NCBI RefSeq assembly: GCF_001999725.1
Contig: NZ_MDDP01000018.1
Coordinates: 1 to 64,000 of the forward strand
Reading direction: 5' to 3'
Length of the DNA stretch: 64,000 nt
Source: Cellulophaga omnivescoria
GTDB lineage: Bacteria; Bacteroidota; Bacteroidia; Flavobacteriales; Flavobacteriaceae
Under the pieces are notes generated by a model. It saw nothing but the letters and a program-made list of their open reading frames with translations. It did no database searches and was not told the DNA's origin. Positions 7,885-17,648 of the stretch are shown in pieces (within the stretch, counting starts at the first letter, position 1; the number at the start of each line of letters is the position of its first letter). The translations under genes were made by a program, and so were the position numbers.

Positions 7885-10128
7885 TTAATCTTCTTTTTTG
7901 TTTTCTCTTGGTTTACGATCATCACGACGATTGTCACGCCCACGATTATCTCTGCCTTTATTATCACGTCCTTTATTTTCTCTAGGAGCTCTTTCTACAT
8001 AACCTTCTGGTTTAGGTAATAAAGCTTTTCTAGAAACTTTTTCTTTACGTGTTCTTGGGTCTACTCCAAAATATTTAACATCAAAAACGTCTCCCATATT
8101 TACAACATCGGTTACATTTTCTGTACGTTCCCATGCTAATTCAGATACGTGTAATAAAACTTCATTTCCTGGAGCCTCTGTATATTCTACAACAGCACCA
8201 AAATCTAACATTTTAATTACTTTTACCTCGTAAACACTACCTTTTTCTGGTTTAAATAAAAGAGAATCTATTTTAGCTAATACAGCATTTATGCCGTCTT
8301 GTCCTGTGCCTAAAATTTCTACAATACCTTCTTCAGTTTCAGGATCTTCATTTATAACAATAGTAGTTCCTGTCTCTTTTTGAAGTTCTTGAATAACTTT
8401 ACCACCTGGACCAATTAATGCACCAATAAATTCGTTAGGAATTCTTCTGGTAATCATTTTTGGTGAGTGAGCTTTAACATCACTAGCTGGCTCAGAAATT
8501 GTGTCTGTTAATTTACCTAAAATGTGTAAACGTCCTTCACGTGCTTGTTTTAAAGCATTTACAAGAATTTCATAAGAAAGACCTTTTACTTTAATATCCA
8601 TTTGGCAAGCAGTAATACCGTCTGCAGTACCAGTAACTTTAAAGTCCATATCTCCTAAATGATCTTCATCACCTAAAATATCTGATAATACAGCGTATTT
8701 ACCTGTTTCTGCATCAGAAATTAATCCCATTGCAATACCAGAAACTGGTTTTTTAAGTTGTACACCAGCATCCATTAATGCCATTGTACCAGCACAAACA
8801 GTTGCCATAGAAGAAGAGCCGTTAGATTCTAAAACTTCAGATACTACACGTACAGTGTAAGGACAATCTGCAGGAACCATATTTTTTAAAGCACGTTGTG
8901 CTAAGTTACCATGACCAACCTCACGACGAGAAGTACCTCTTAAAGGACGTGCTTCACCAGTTGAGAAAGGAGGGAAGTTGTAGTGTAAATAAAAACGTTC
9001 TTCACCTTCATAAGATGGCATATCAATTTGGTTAGCCTCTCTAGAAGTACCCAAAGTAACTGTTGCTAATGCTTGAGTTTCTCCACGTGTAAAAATAGAA
9101 GAACCGTGTGTAGATGGTAGGTAATCTACTTCACACCAAATTGGTCTAATTTCATCAGTCTTACGACCATCTAAACGTAAACCTTCATCTAAAGTTAAGT
9201 TACGTATTGCAGTTTTTTCTGCTTTTGCGTAATATTTAGAAATTAAATCTCCGTAATCTGCTAATTCTTCTTCAGAAAAAGTAGCTTTTATTTCTTCTTT
9301 TATTTCAGAAAAAGCAGTGCTTCTTTCATGTTTAGAAGAACCTGCTTTAGCTACAGCATATACTTTATCATATGCCATATCATAAATTTTCTTAGCTAAG
9401 TCTTCATCTTCTCTTTCTGGCTCGTACTCACGTGTTTCTTTTTTACCAAAAGCTTCTGCTAATTTTACTTGAGCAGCACATTGTACTTTAATAGCTTCAT
9501 GAGCAAATTTTATTGCCTCAGCCATTTCTTCTTCAGAAATTTCAAGCATTTCACCCTCAACCATCATTACAGAGTCTGCAGAAGCACCAATCATCATATC
9601 AATGTCAGATTCTTCTAATTGAGCTCTGGTAGGGTTAATTATGAATTCACCATTTATACGTCCAACTCTAGCTTCAGAGATAGGAGTTTCAAAAGGTACA
9701 TCAGATAATTGTATTGCTGCAGATGCTGCTAAACCAGCCATAGCATCTGGCATTACATTTTCATCATGAGACATTAACTGAATCATAACTTGAGTTTCGG
9801 CGTGGTAATCTTTTGGGAAAAGTGGACGTAAAACACGGTCTACTAAACGCATAGTTAATACTTCACCATGACTTGGTCTTGCTTCTCTTTTAAAGAATCC
9901 ACCAGGATAACGACCTGCCGAAGCAAATTTTTCACGGTAATCTACCGTTAATGGAAGAAAATCTACATCACTTTGTTTGTAGTTAGAAACTAACGTACAC
10001 AGTAACATACAATTTCCAGATTGAACAACAACAGAACCGTGAGCCTGTTTTGCTAATTTTCCGGTTTCAATAGAGATTTCTCTACCGTCCCCAAGGTCTA
10101 TGACCTCTTTAAATACTTTTGGAATCAT
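7885..10128 (-). CDS. pnp: Polynucleotide phosphorylase
   Basis: A 747-residue phosphate-dependent 3'-5' exoribonuclease for mRNA turnover. Two RNase PH-like halves (residues about 10-230 and 315-540) flank an all-helical linker. The second half carries the catalytic core segment [12 protein letters not shown] domain ([16 protein letters not shown], near 570) and an S1 domain (near 630-695) follow. The C-terminal tail is an unusual low-complexity run of Arg, Asp, Asn and Lys (from about residue 712; for example RGDNKGRDN-type units), likely disordered and RNA- or protein-binding. The start is fixed by [16 protein letters not shown]. rpsO lies upstream with its own terminator, the same gene neighbourhood as in E. 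coli. An 8-bp hairpin just before the ATG may take part in control. Confidence 0.96.
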   Translation of the reverse strand: MIPKVFKEVIDLGDGREISIETGKLAKQAHGSVVVQSGNCMLLCTLVSNYKQSDVDFLPLTVDYREKFASAGRYPGGFFKREARPSHGEVLTMRLVDRVLRPLFPKDYHAETQVMIQLMSHDENVMPDAMAGLAASAAIQLSDVPFETPISEARVGRINGEFIINPTRAQLEESDIDMMIGASADSVMMVEGEMLEISEEEMAEAIKFAHEAIKVQCAAQVKLAEAFGKKETREYEPEREDEDLAKKIYDMAYDKVYAVAKAGSSKHERSTAFSEIKEEIKATFSEEELADYGDLISKYYAKAEKTAIRNLTLDEGLRLDGRKTDEIRPIWCEVDYLPSTHGSSIFTRGETQALATVTLGTSREANQIDMPSYEGEERFYLHYNFPPFSTGEARPLRGTSRREVGHGNLAQRALKNMVPADCPYTVRVVSEVLESNGSSSMATVCAGTMALMDAGVQLKKPVSGIAMGLISDAETGKYAVLSDILGDEDHLGDMDFKVTGTADGITACQMDIKVKGLSYEILVNALKQAREGRLHILGKLTDTISEPASDVKAHSPKMITRRIPNEFIGALIGPGGKVIQELQKETGTTIVINEDPETEEGIVEILGTGQDGINAVLAKIDSLLFKPEKGSVYEVKVIKMLDFGAVVEYTEAPGNEVLLHVSELAWERTENVTDVVNMGDVFDVKYFGVDPRTRKEKVSRKALLPKPEGYVERAPRENKGRDNKGRDNRGRDNRRDDRKPRENKKED

Positions 10129-10140
10129 AAATTTTTTTTA

Positions 10141-10163
10141 AAGCCTTATAATTTTTAAGGCTT
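10141..10163 (-). promoter_or_regulatory. Hairpin in the pnp leader
   Basis: AAGCCTTA and TAAGGCTT pair perfectly around a 7-base loop and end about a dozen bases before the pnp start codon. On the minus strand it is followed by As, not Us, so it is not a terminator for upstream transcripts. It would be a stem in the pnp 5' leader next to the ribosome landing site. Confidence 0.45.
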
Positions 10164-10311
10164 GTTAAACAATGGTCTTACGCCTTATTTGGCGAGGTGT
10201 TGTGTTGTTGTGTTGACCAATGAAAAACTATAAATAAGCTTTTAATTTTGCCTTGTACTAAAACAAGGTCTTTGTAATTTTAGCTAAGATATTTATTATA
10301 AATTAACTAGT

Positions 10312-10341
10312 ATAAAAAAAGGGAAAGCAGCGCTTTCCCTT
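10312..10341 (-). terminator. rpsO terminator
   Basis: GGGAAAGC/GCTTTCCC around a 3-4 base loop is followed on the minus strand by seven Ts, immediately after the rpsO stop codon. Confidence 0.85.
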
Positions 10342-10347
10342 GATGTA

Positions 10348-10617
10348 TTATTTTCTAATACCTAATTCTTTAATAATAGCACGGTAACGTACAATATCTT
10401 TTTTGATTAAGTAATCTAAAAGACTTCTTCTTTTACCTACCAATTTAACTAGAGAACGCTCTGTGTTGTAATCTTTATGATTATTTCTTAAGTGACCTGT
10501 TAAGTGGTTAATTCTGTGAGTAAATAAAGCAATTTGTGCTTCTGCTGTACCAGAATCGTTTTCGTTTTTACCGTATTTTTTAAAAATCTCGGCTTTTACT
10601 TCTTTTGTTAAATACAT
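10348..10617 (-). CDS. rpsO: 30S ribosomal protein S15
   Basis: An 89-residue primary 16S rRNA-binding protein of the small subunit platform. The full length of the family is present, with the conserved segments GTAEAQIALFTHRINHLTGHL, shortened here as AQIALFTHRINHLT, plus HNKHYN-type HKDYNTERSLVKLVGKRR and LLDYLIKKD. It is monocistronic: a TATATTTG promoter element lies about 55 bases upstream and a strong terminator directly downstream. It lies just upstream of pnp on the same strand, as in many bacteria. Confidence 0.97.
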   Translation of the reverse strand: MYLTKEVKAEIFKKYGKNENDSGTAEAQIALFTHRINHLTGHLRNNHKDYNTERSLVKLVGKRRSLLDYLIKKDIVRYRAIIKELGIRK

Positions 10618-10670
10618 TCCAATATTTATTTAATGATTTTTATGTATGTGATTGGTTTTCAATCAAGCGG

Positions 10671-10678
10671 CAAATATA
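10671..10678 (-). promoter_or_regulatory. rpsO promoter, -7 element
   Basis: The minus strand reads TATATTTG, an exact match to the Bacteroidetes -7 consensus TAnnTTTG, 54 bases before the rpsO start. Confidence 0.6.
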
Positions 10679-10766
10679 CAATTTATTTATTACACTTTAA
10701 CTTAACCTTATAGATTTTTTTGTGTCAATACTTTTTTTGCATTAATTGGATACGTTGCTAATAAAA

Positions 10767-10801
10767 CAACCCTTGATAAAAATAAATCAAGGGTTGTAAA
10801 A
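10767..10801 (-). terminator. Terminator after fbaA-accD
   Basis: ACAACCCTTGAT/ATCAAGGGTTGT forms a 12-bp stem with an A-rich loop, 18 bases beyond the accD stop. The T run after it is short, so termination may be incomplete. Confidence 0.7.
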
Positions 10802-10818
10802 TTATAAAATAATGTTGC

Positions 10819-11697
10819 TTACGCAGACATAGGTTTATGTTTGCGAACAGGGTTGTTCTGAATAAGATCTAAATAAAGATTTATTTTCTGTTTTAAATCT
10901 CTTCTGTGTGTAATAAAATCTAAAAACCCGTGTTCTTTTAAAAATTCTGCAGACTGAAAACCTTCAGGAAGATCCTTACCTGTAGTATCTTTTACAATTC
11001 TAGGCCCTGCAAAACCAATTAAAGCTCCAGGTTCAGATATGTTAATATCTCCTAGCATTGCGTAAGATGCAGTTGTACCACCCGTAGTTGGGTCTGTACA
11101 TAAAGATATGTATGGTAAACCAGCTTCTGCTAGTTGTGCTAACTTAACAGATGTTTTTGCTAATTGCATAAGAGACAATGCAGCCTCCATCATACGTGCT
11201 CCTCCAGATTTTGAAATCATCATAAAAGGAACTTTCTTTTTAATGGCAAAATCTATAGCTCTTGCTATTTTTTCGCCAACAACACTACCCATAGAGCCAC
11301 CTATAAAACTAAAATCCATACAGGCAATAACTATATCACTACCGTTAGATTTTCCTATTGCGGTTCTAACAGCATCATGTAGTCCTGTTTTTTTCTCAGC
11401 AGCCTTTAAACGGTCTACGTACTTTTTAGTGTCTTCAAACTTTAAAGGATCTTTAGATGATAATTTTTCGTCTAATTCTTTAAACTTATTATCGTCAAAA
11501 AGTATTTCAAAGTATTCCTTACTTCCTATTCTCACGTGATAGTCATCTTCTGGACTTACGTAAAAATTCTTCGCTAAAACTTCAGACTCAACAATTTTAC
11601 CTGTTGGAGATTTATACCACAATCCTTTAGGAGTGTCTTTTTTCTCTTCTGTAGCTGTCTGTATTCCTTTTTCTTTTCTTTTAAACCAAGCCGACAT
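10819..11697 (-). CDS. accD: Acetyl-CoA carboxylase carboxyltransferase subunit beta, zinc finger lost
   Basis: A 292-residue beta subunit of the carboxyltransferase that, with AccA, moves CO2 from biotin to acetyl-CoA for fatty-acid synthesis. The crotonase-fold body is intact: [43 protein letters not shown] and [11 protein letters not shown]. coli AccD has an N-terminal four-cysteine zinc ribbon; the aligned stretch here ([10 protein letters not shown] ... [12 protein letters not shown]) has no cysteine, so it cannot bind zinc that way though the segment is kept. The gene follows fbaA after 34 bases and is probably co-transcribed with it. Confidence 0.93.
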   Translation of the reverse strand: MSAWFKRKEKGIQTATEEKKDTPKGLWYKSPTGKIVESEVLAKNFYVSPEDDYHVRIGSKEYFEILFDDNKFKELDEKLSSKDPLKFEDTKKYVDRLKAAEKKTGLHDAVRTAIGKSNGSDIVIACMDFSFIGGSMGSVVGEKIARAIDFAIKKKVPFMMISKSGGARMMEAALSLMQLAKTSVKLAQLAEAGLPYISLCTDPTTGGTTASYAMLGDINISEPGALIGFAGPRIVKDTTGKDLPEGFQSAEFLKEHGFLDFITHRRDLKQKINLYLDLIQNNPVRKHKPMSA

Positions 11698-11731
11698 AAA
11701 ATAATATTAAGTTAAGTGGGGATCTCTTGTA

Positions 11732-12799
11732 TTATAATGTGTTTACATTATTAAGATCCTCAAATGCTTTCTTTAAACGTGTACTAAACGTTTTTTCTCC
11801 TTCACGAAGCCAAACTCTTGGATCGTAAAACTTTTTATTTGGTACATCTGCACCATCTGGGTTACCTATTTGTGATTGCAAATATTCTTTTTTACCCATT
11901 ATATAATCTCTTACACCTTCTAAAAATGCATATTGTAAATCTGTGTCAATATTCATTTTTATTACTCCGTAACCAATAGCTTCTCTAATTTCTTCTAAAG
12001 TAGAACCAGATCCTCCGTGAAAAACAAAGTCAATATGGTTTTTTTCTACATTGTATTTTTTAGAAATATACTCTTGTGAATTTAATAAAATTTTTGGAGT
12101 TAATTTTACATTACCTGGTTTGTAAACACCGTGTACATTACCAAATGCTGCTGCTATTGTAAATTTAGGGCTTATTTTAGATAATTCTTCATAAGCATAT
12201 GCTACTTCTTCTGGTTGAGTATAAAGTTTAGAATCATCTACATCTGTATTATCTACACCATCTTCTTCACCTCCAGTTATACCTAATTCTATTTCTAAAG
12301 TCATATCCATTTTTGCCATTCTAGCAAGATATTCTTTACAAATTTCTATATTTTCTTCAATTGGCTCCTCAGATAAATCTATCATATGTGAGCTAAATAA
12401 AGATTTACCAGTTTCTTTATAGTGTTTTTCACTAGCATCAAGTAAACCATCTATCCAAGGCAATAATTTTTTAGCGCAGTGGTCTGTATGTAAAATAACA
12501 GTGGCACCGTAAGCTTTTGCTAATTCATGAACGTGTTTTGCGCCTGCAACTGCACCAGCAATAGCAGCTTTTTGGTCTTCATTAGATAAGCCTTTACCAG
12601 CGTTAAATTGTGCACCTCCGTTAGAGAATTGTATAATTACAGGAGCATTTAAGCTGGCTGCAGTTTCTAAAACACTGTTTATAGTGTCAGATCCAATTAC
12701 GTTAACAGCAGGTAAGGCAAAGCCTTTTTCTTTTGCGTAGTTAAAAATTTCTTGTACTTCGTCGCCTGTGGCAACTCCCGGTTTAATGTTGTGAGCCAT
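11732..12799 (-). CDS. fbaA: Class II fructose-bisphosphate aldolase
   Basis: A 355-residue zinc-dependent aldolase of the E. coli FbaA type (359 residues). It splits fructose 1,6-bisphosphate in glycolysis and joins the triose phosphates in gluconeogenesis. Visible family features are the zinc-binding HTDHCAKK (near residues 106-113), the metal-site and loop segment LEIELGITGGEEDG, FGNVHGVY, and the phosphate-binding FHGGSGST with KMNIDTDLQYA. A TACTTTTG promoter element lies about 36 bases upstream, and accD follows 34 bases downstream with no terminator between. The pair probably forms an operon linking glycolysis and lipid synthesis. Confidence 0.95.
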   Translation of the reverse strand: MAHNIKPGVATGDEVQEIFNYAKEKGFALPAVNVIGSDTINSVLETAASLNAPVIIQFSNGGAQFNAGKGLSNEDQKAAIAGAVAGAKHVHELAKAYGATVILHTDHCAKKLLPWIDGLLDASEKHYKETGKSLFSSHMIDLSEEPIEENIEICKEYLARMAKMDMTLEIELGITGGEEDGVDNTDVDDSKLYTQPEEVAYAYEELSKISPKFTIAAAFGNVHGVYKPGNVKLTPKILLNSQEYISKKYNVEKNHIDFVFHGGSGSTLEEIREAIGYGVIKMNIDTDLQYAFLEGVRDYIMGKKEYLQSQIGNPDGADVPNKKFYDPRVWLREGEKTFSTRLKKAFEDLNNVNTL

Positions 12800-12834
12800 A
12801 CTTTATGTGTTGGTATTTTATTAGATTAACGTAG

Positions 12835-12842
12835 CAAAAGTA
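12835..12842 (-). promoter_or_regulatory. fbaA promoter, -7 element
   Basis: The minus strand reads TACTTTTG, matching TAnnTTTG, 35 bases before the fbaA start. Confidence 0.6.
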
Positions 12843-12857
12843 ATAAAATATTTAGGG

Positions 12858-15434
12858 TTAAAAAGGATAATTAACACCAATGTTAATTGTTGCGTTCCTA
12901 AAATTGTAGTCATTAAACCATCTTTTTGACGCTTCTAACTCTGGATTGTAGGTTTTAAAACCTGTGTCTAAACGAAGTACAAAGTAAGAGAAATCATACC
13001 TTAAACCAAAACCTGTACCTAATGCAATTTCTTCTAAAGAGTTAAAGTCTTTAAAGATGGCATCTTCGTTTTCTTCATTGTCAAAAACGTTCCAAATATT
13101 ACCTGCATCTGCAAATATTGCCCCTTTTATACTGCCAGCAATTGGAAATCTAAATTCTAAGTTTGCTGCAATTTTTAAGTTTGCTTCATTAAAGTCGTTA
13201 AGAGATTGTGTGCTACCTGGACCTAATGAATAGGCGTTCCAGGCACGGTTGTCGTTAGAGCCACCAGCAAAGTAGCTTTTTGCAAATGGTATGCTATTAC
13301 TGTTTCCGTAAGGTACTGCTATGCCTAAAAATCCTCTAAACGCTAAAACATTTTGAGACGGAAAACTCCAGTGCTTAATATAGTCAAAATCTGTTTTTAT
13401 ATATTGAGAAAAAGGAACGCCAAAAATTTCTTTATGCCCATCTTCATTTTCCTTAAAATCTGTAACTCCGGATAGTAAGGATAGTAAGTTACCTGCACTT
13501 TCTACCTTTATTTTGAATTGATGAAAATCATTGTCGTTAACACCTTTTCTGCTGTCTTTTGTATATGAGAAGCTTGTAGAGAAAATAAGGTTATTTTCTG
13601 TTAATCTTTTTTCTCTTTCATCTATACTTCTAACCTCTTTGTAATTGTCTGATGAAGTAGGAATTAAACCTTGGTTTAAAACTTGGTCTATAAAGCCACT
13701 TGTTCCAGTAGGAATTATTAGTTTTGGGTCAGAATCGTTCTCAGATGTTTCAAAAAGCTCACTTAATGCGGGATCATCTTGGTAATCATCAGCAACATCA
13801 TCTAACCTTTTGTAAGTACTTTGGTATACATTGTAAAACCTATTTGGGTTAAGGTTTCTAATAAATTGTATATTAATTAACTCTAAAGAGTTCTTTTTAA
13901 ATTGTGTAGGAGACCAGTTATAGCCTAAAATAGTATTAAAGTTTTGTTTGTCTAGGCCAATGTTTTTCTGAAAATTTGTACCAATTACCATCCTAGTTTG
14001 TGGTAACATATATGGCGGTATAATTTTTTTTGTTTTAAATGGCATCCAAATTCTTGGTACAGTTAAATTAACGTCTGCGCCAATTTCAGATACCGAATTC
14101 TCTGTAGGGTTGTTAACTTCACTTAAAACGCCTACAGAACCACGTGCAGATATGCTAAGCGTTTCTGCTCCGCCAAAAACGTTTTTTATGTTTAAAGATG
14201 TGCTTAATGCAGCGCCTAACCTTTGTATGTTAGAGTGGGTACCTTCTATATTAGTTTCTAAAGTATATTTTTTTAAAGGAGATAAATAAATATTAGTATT
14301 AAGTCTATTACTTAAAGTGTCAAAAGTAATGTTAGGGTACTTAAAAGTATTTAAGTTATTTATTTGCTTATAAGTTCTAGACTTGTTTATTTCTTTATAA
14401 ACACTATCTTTTTTTATAAAAATTGCATTTGTAATAGCTTTAGGTTTGTACTTTAGTTTGTCTTTATAAAAAAGAGTGTAGTTGTCATAGGTAATAGATT
14501 TCATTTTGGAAACATCATCTCCAAAAAAATAATCAGTGTAAATATTTATGGTATCAAACTTGTAAATTTTGTATTCAGTTAGTTTATTTTGTCCTCTTTG
14601 TTTTAGGTTGCTAATTTGTAGTTCAACCTCCATTTTTTTAGAAATAGGTTTTTTAGTACTATCACTTGGAATAAAATATTCTATAGAGCTTTCTTGAAAA
14701 TTAAATATGCCAGAGTTTCTAAATAAATTAGTTAATCGTTCTCGTTCTTTATAAAAATTAGAAGAATTGTATTGCTCTTTTTCTTTTAAAAATGAATTTT
14801 CTGCGTTTAACTTGTAAATAGAGTCTAATGTTTTTGATGTAATGTTTTTTGTGATACTATCTATAATGTAAGGGTCTCCAAGCTCTAATTTATAGTTTAT
14901 TTGTGCACGTTGTTTGCGGTTGCTAGAATCTATTTGATAAAATGATTTTGTATCAAAATACCCCTTGCTGTCGTAATAAGATTTTAAAAGCTTGGCAGAT
15001 TTAGATGTTTTAGTTGTGTCTATAATTGCTGGTGATTCTCCAATATTTTTTAGCCATTGGCTAGCTCCTTTTACAATAAAAGATTCTCCTAAACCGTTTA
15101 CCTGTTTTTTAGAGAGTAATTTATTTAAGCGCTCTAAACGCTTTGGCTTTTTATGGAGCCAAACTTGGTATAATGAATCTGGATTATCTTTAGCTAAATT
15201 ATAAAGGTTTAAGCGTAAAGGATACCCTAATAAGTTGCTATTTGGTTTTTGAGAAATTAAGGTGTAGGCTTCTTCGTTTTTCACTTTTTTACCATCTGCC
15301 GTAATGGTATTTTTAGTAAGTAAAAGTTCATCTTCTTCTACTTTTTTTAACGCATTACAAGATGTTATTGCTATAACTAGCAATAATAAACTTATTTTAG
15401 CAAAATGTTTTGTGTTACGTAAGCACATTTTCAT
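12858..15434 (-). CDS. tamL: TamL-type outer-membrane assembly protein (BamA/TamA family lipoprotein)
   Basis: About 858 residues. A lipoprotein signal peptide (LLLLVIAITSC) is followed by POTRA-like strand-helix segments and a C-terminal 16-strand barrel of the Omp85 type. Supporting barrel segments are FAGGSNDNRAWNAYSLGPGS (the lid-lock-like region), EANLKIAANLEFRFPIAGS and FADAGNIWNV. The protein ends in aromatic residues (INIGVNYPF), as outer-membrane beta signals do. Omp85 barrels of this Bacteroidetes subfamily, with a lipid anchor in place of a cleaved signal, are called TamL and pair with TamB to insert envelope proteins or lipids. Met at 15434 or 15428 is the likely start: the promoter element at 15441-15448 sits inside the longer frame (to 15476). 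It is divergent from the trmH-type gene. Confidence 0.85.
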   Translation of the reverse strand: MKMCLRNTKHFAKISLLLLVIAITSCNALKKVEEDELLLTKNTITADGKKVKNEEAYTLISQKPNSNLLGYPLRLNLYNLAKDNPDSLYQVWLHKKPKRLERLNKLLSKKQVNGLGESFIVKGASQWLKNIGESPAIIDTTKTSKSAKLLKSYYDSKGYFDTKSFYQIDSSNRKQRAQINYKLELGDPYIIDSITKNITSKTLDSIYKLNAENSFLKEKEQYNSSNFYKERERLTNLFRNSGIFNFQESSIEYFIPSDSTKKPISKKMEVELQISNLKQRGQNKLTEYKIYKFDTINIYTDYFFGDDVSKMKSITYDNYTLFYKDKLKYKPKAITNAIFIKKDSVYKEINKSRTYKQINNLNTFKYPNITFDTLSNRLNTNIYLSPLKKYTLETNIEGTHSNIQRLGAALSTSLNIKNVFGGAETLSISARGSVGVLSEVNNPTENSVSEIGADVNLTVPRIWMPFKTKKIIPPYMLPQTRMVIGTNFQKNIGLDKQNFNTILGYNWSPTQFKKNSLELINIQFIRNLNPNRFYNVYQSTYKRLDDVADDYQDDPALSELFETSENDSDPKLIIPTGTSGFIDQVLNQGLIPTSSDNYKEVRSIDEREKRLTENNLIFSTSFSYTKDSRKGVNDNDFHQFKIKVESAGNLLSLLSGVTDFKENEDGHKEIFGVPFSQYIKTDFDYIKHWSFPSQNVLAFRGFLGIAVPYGNSNSIPFAKSYFAGGSNDNRAWNAYSLGPGSTQSLNDFNEANLKIAANLEFRFPIAGSIKGAIFADAGNIWNVFDNEENEDAIFKDFNSLEEIALGTGFGLRYDFSYFVLRLDTGFKTYNPELEASKRWFNDYNFRNATINIGVNYPF

Positions 15435-15440
15435 AGAGTT

Positions 15441-15448
15441 CAAAAATA
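15441..15448 (-). promoter_or_regulatory. tamL promoter, -7 element close to the start codon
   Basis: The minus strand reads TATTTTTG (TAnnTTTG) only six bases before the ATG at 15434. The mRNA would be leaderless or nearly so. It also lies only about 10 bases from the divergent start at 15459. Confidence 0.5.
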
Positions 15449-15458
15449 CATTATTTGT

Positions 15459-16184
15459 ATGGTTAGTAAAAGCCAAATAAAATTTATAAAAAATCTACAG
15501 CAAAAAAAATACCGAGCAGAACATAAACTGTTTGTAGTAGAAGGTATAAAAACTGTAAAAGAGTTGGTAAATGCTAACGTAAAACCATATGCAATTTACA
15601 CAACAAGTAAAACTATTTTAGAAAATAACACCTTTAAAAGTGAGTTAATTTCTGAAGCGGATTTAAAAAAAATTAGCGCCTTAAAAACGCCTAATAATAT
15701 TTTAGCTGTTTTTTACAAGCCTTTAGCCAAAAAGGTAAAAACAAATAATTGGATTGTTGCCTTAGATGATGTGCGTGATCCAGGTAATTTAGGTACAATA
15801 ATTAGGTTGTGTGATTGGTTTGGCATTACAGACCTTTTTTGTTCTGGCCAAACTGTAGATTGTTATAATCCTAAAACAATACAGGCTACAATGGGATCAT
15901 TGGCAAGGGTTAATATAGTTTATGGTGATTTAGAAACGTTTTTAAAATTAACAAAAATGCCAGTTTATGGTGCTTTTATGGATGGTAAAAATGTCTATAA
16001 AGAGAACTTTGTAGAAGAAAACGGCATATTGGTAATGGGTAATGAAGCCAACGGTGTATCTAAAACAGTAGAAAAATTAATTACTAAAAAAATAAGTATT
16101 CCTCAATTTGGTAATAAAACAACAGAAAGTTTAAATGTAGCTACAGCAACTGCAATTTTGCTAAATGAAATAAGACGAGGATAA
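15459..16184 (+). CDS. TrmH/SpoU-family RNA 2'-O-methyltransferase
   Basis: A 241-residue SAM-dependent enzyme of the SPOUT class, with the trefoil-knot fold, that methylates a ribose 2'-OH in rRNA or tRNA. An N-terminal substrate-binding domain (residues about 1-90, with the AEHKLFVVEGIKTVKEL signature) precedes the catalytic domain. The three SpoU motifs are present: ALDDVRDPGNLGTIIR, ILVMGNEANGVS and LNVATATAILL. The exact RNA target (for example 23S G2251) is not decidable. The gene is divergent from tamL, convergent with porT, and its stop lies only three bases from the porT stop. Confidence 0.9.
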   Translation: MVSKSQIKFIKNLQQKKYRAEHKLFVVEGIKTVKELVNANVKPYAIYTTSKTILENNTFKSELISEADLKKISALKTPNNILAVFYKPLAKKVKTNNWIVALDDVRDPGNLGTIIRLCDWFGITDLFCSGQTVDCYNPKTIQATMGSLARVNIVYGDLETFLKLTKMPVYGAFMDGKNVYKENFVEENGILVMGNEANGVSKTVEKLITKKISIPQFGNKTTESLNVATATAILLNEIRRG

Positions 16185-16187
16185 AAA

Positions 16188-16883
16188 CTATTCAAACGTA
16201 AAGTTTATAAAAATTCCTCTTGTTTTCATAGAATTAATATTACCTGTCCAAGGGCTATTAGGGTCCGCATCTGGTACTAACTCGTTATTAATAGCGAAAA
16301 CACCTCTTATAGACGGTGAAAATTTAAAATACTCTAAATAAAAGTCTATACCAAACCCCATTTCATAGTAATAGGTATTTTTTTTCATTCTAAATGTAGC
16401 ACTGCTATTATCTTCTACACTATCTTCATTACTACTTAGGTTCATAGATGTAGATGCGCCTCCAATAATATAAGGTTTCCAGTTTCCAATTCTTCTTGTG
16501 CTTACTTTAAGTAAAAGCGGAAAATTAATGTAGGTACTTTTTATTTCTCTAATTGCATCATTAGCATCTGTAAAACCCCTAAACCCTAATGTTCTTTTTG
16601 TGTAGTGCAGTCCAGGTTCAAAACGTAAATCTAAAAATTCGTTTAAGCGTAGTTCACCAATTAAACCTACATTAAACCCAAGAGATTTGTCAACTAAAAC
16701 ATCACCTAAGTCATCTTTGTAATCAAATTTAAAATCATATTGGTTAAAACCTAAAAAATATCCCCAGTTTAAAGGACGTAAATCTTCCGACTCTAAATTT
16801 ATAATAGGATCTTCATTAAACTGAGCATTTGCAGTGTTGCCAGCAATAAAAAGGCACAAAAAAAGAAACAGAATTTTTTTCAT
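16188..16883 (-). CDS. porT: PorT-family type IX secretion outer-membrane protein
   Basis: A 231-residue protein: a signal peptide (LFLFLCLFIAGNTANAQ) and then an eight-strand-type outer-membrane beta barrel, typical for PorT/SprT. Distinctive segments are LNWGYFLGFNQYDFKFDY near the start and YYYEMGFGIDFYLEYFKFSPSI near the end, with a terminal phenylalanine-rich strand (GIFINFTFE). PorT is needed for type IX secretion and gliding in Bacteroidetes; its exact role is not settled. Assignment rests on the sequence pattern and on its place 14 bases after ubiE, a neighbourhood I recall for porT in flavobacteria. It fits the T9SS cargo genes later in the window. Confidence 0.85.
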   Translation of the reverse strand: MKKILFLFLCLFIAGNTANAQFNEDPIINLESEDLRPLNWGYFLGFNQYDFKFDYKDDLGDVLVDKSLGFNVGLIGELRLNEFLDLRFEPGLHYTKRTLGFRGFTDANDAIREIKSTYINFPLLLKVSTRRIGNWKPYIIGGASTSMNLSSNEDSVEDNSSATFRMKKNTYYYEMGFGIDFYLEYFKFSPSIRGVFAINNELVPDADPNSPWTGNINSMKTRGIFINFTFE

Positions 16884-16897
16884 TAGATTTTCATATC

Positions 16898-17626
16898 TTA
16901 TTTAGATGCAACGTAAATGGATGCAACTCCAAAAGTTTGCGGCTTATTCTCTATAGATATAAACCCATTTTTTTGTAAAATATTGTTGAACTCTTCTCCG
17001 TGAGGAAAAATAGATGCAGATTCAGACAAATAAGAGTATGCAGTACGGTCTTTAGAAAATAGTTTACCTATAGTAGGTAGTATATATTTGGTGTAAAATT
17101 TATAGCCTTGTTTAAAAGGAGTTTTTGTAGGTACAGATGTTTCTAAAACTACAAAAGTTCCTTTGGGTTTTAATACTCGTAAAATTTCTGTTAACCCTTT
17201 GTCTAAGTTTTCAAAATTACGCACACCAAAAGCAACAGTAATAGCATCAAAAGTGTTGTCATTAAAAGGTAAGTTTTCACTATCACCAATAATCATATCT
17301 ATAGTGTTACTTAAATTTTTTGCAGCTACTTTTTGTTTGCCTACTTCTAACATTCCAGGAGAAATATCTAAGCCAGTAATTTTTGTAGCACCTGTTTTTG
17401 TTAAGTTAATAGCAAGGTCACCTGTACCAGTAGCAATATCTAAAATGGTTTCTGGCTTTTTACTTTTTATAAGATTTACAACTCTTTTACGCCATTTAAC
17501 ATCTATGCCAAAAGAAATTACTCTGTTTAAGCCATCATAATTCTTAGAAATGGTATCAAACATTTGTGTAACCTGTTCTTTTTTTCCAAGTTTAGAATCT
17601 TTATAGGGAGTAACTTTTTCTGCCAT
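16898..17626 (-). CDS. ubiE: Demethylmenaquinone methyltransferase
   Basis: A 242-residue class I methyltransferase (UbiE/MenG). It methylates demethylmenaquinone to menaquinone, the quinone used by respiration in this phylum and so the electron acceptor of the NQR complex encoded at 31.5 kb. Seen here are [13 protein letters not shown] (SAM site), GDSENLPF and the family signature [15 protein letters not shown] with [10 protein letters not shown]. The frame is open to 17704, but a TATCTTTG promoter element at 17641-17648 lies inside that extension, and [11 protein letters not shown] is a normal family start. porT follows in the same direction. Confidence 0.93.
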   Translation of the reverse strand: MAEKVTPYKDSKLGKKEQVTQMFDTISKNYDGLNRVISFGIDVKWRKRVVNLIKSKKPETILDIATGTGDLAINLTKTGATKITGLDISPGMLEVGKQKVAAKNLSNTIDMIIGDSENLPFNDNTFDAITVAFGVRNFENLDKGLTEILRVLKPKGTFVVLETSVPTKTPFKQGYKFYTKYILPTIGKLFSKDRTAYSYLSESASIFPHGEEFNNILQKNGFISIENKPQTFGVASIYVASK

Positions 17627-17640
17627 TATTATTTTTTTTG

Positions 17641-17648
17641 CAAAGATA
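17641..17648 (-). promoter_or_regulatory. ubiE-porT promoter, -7 element
   Basis: The minus strand reads TATCTTTG, matching TAnnTTTG, 14 bases before the ubiE start. It fixes the start at 17626. Confidence 0.6.
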
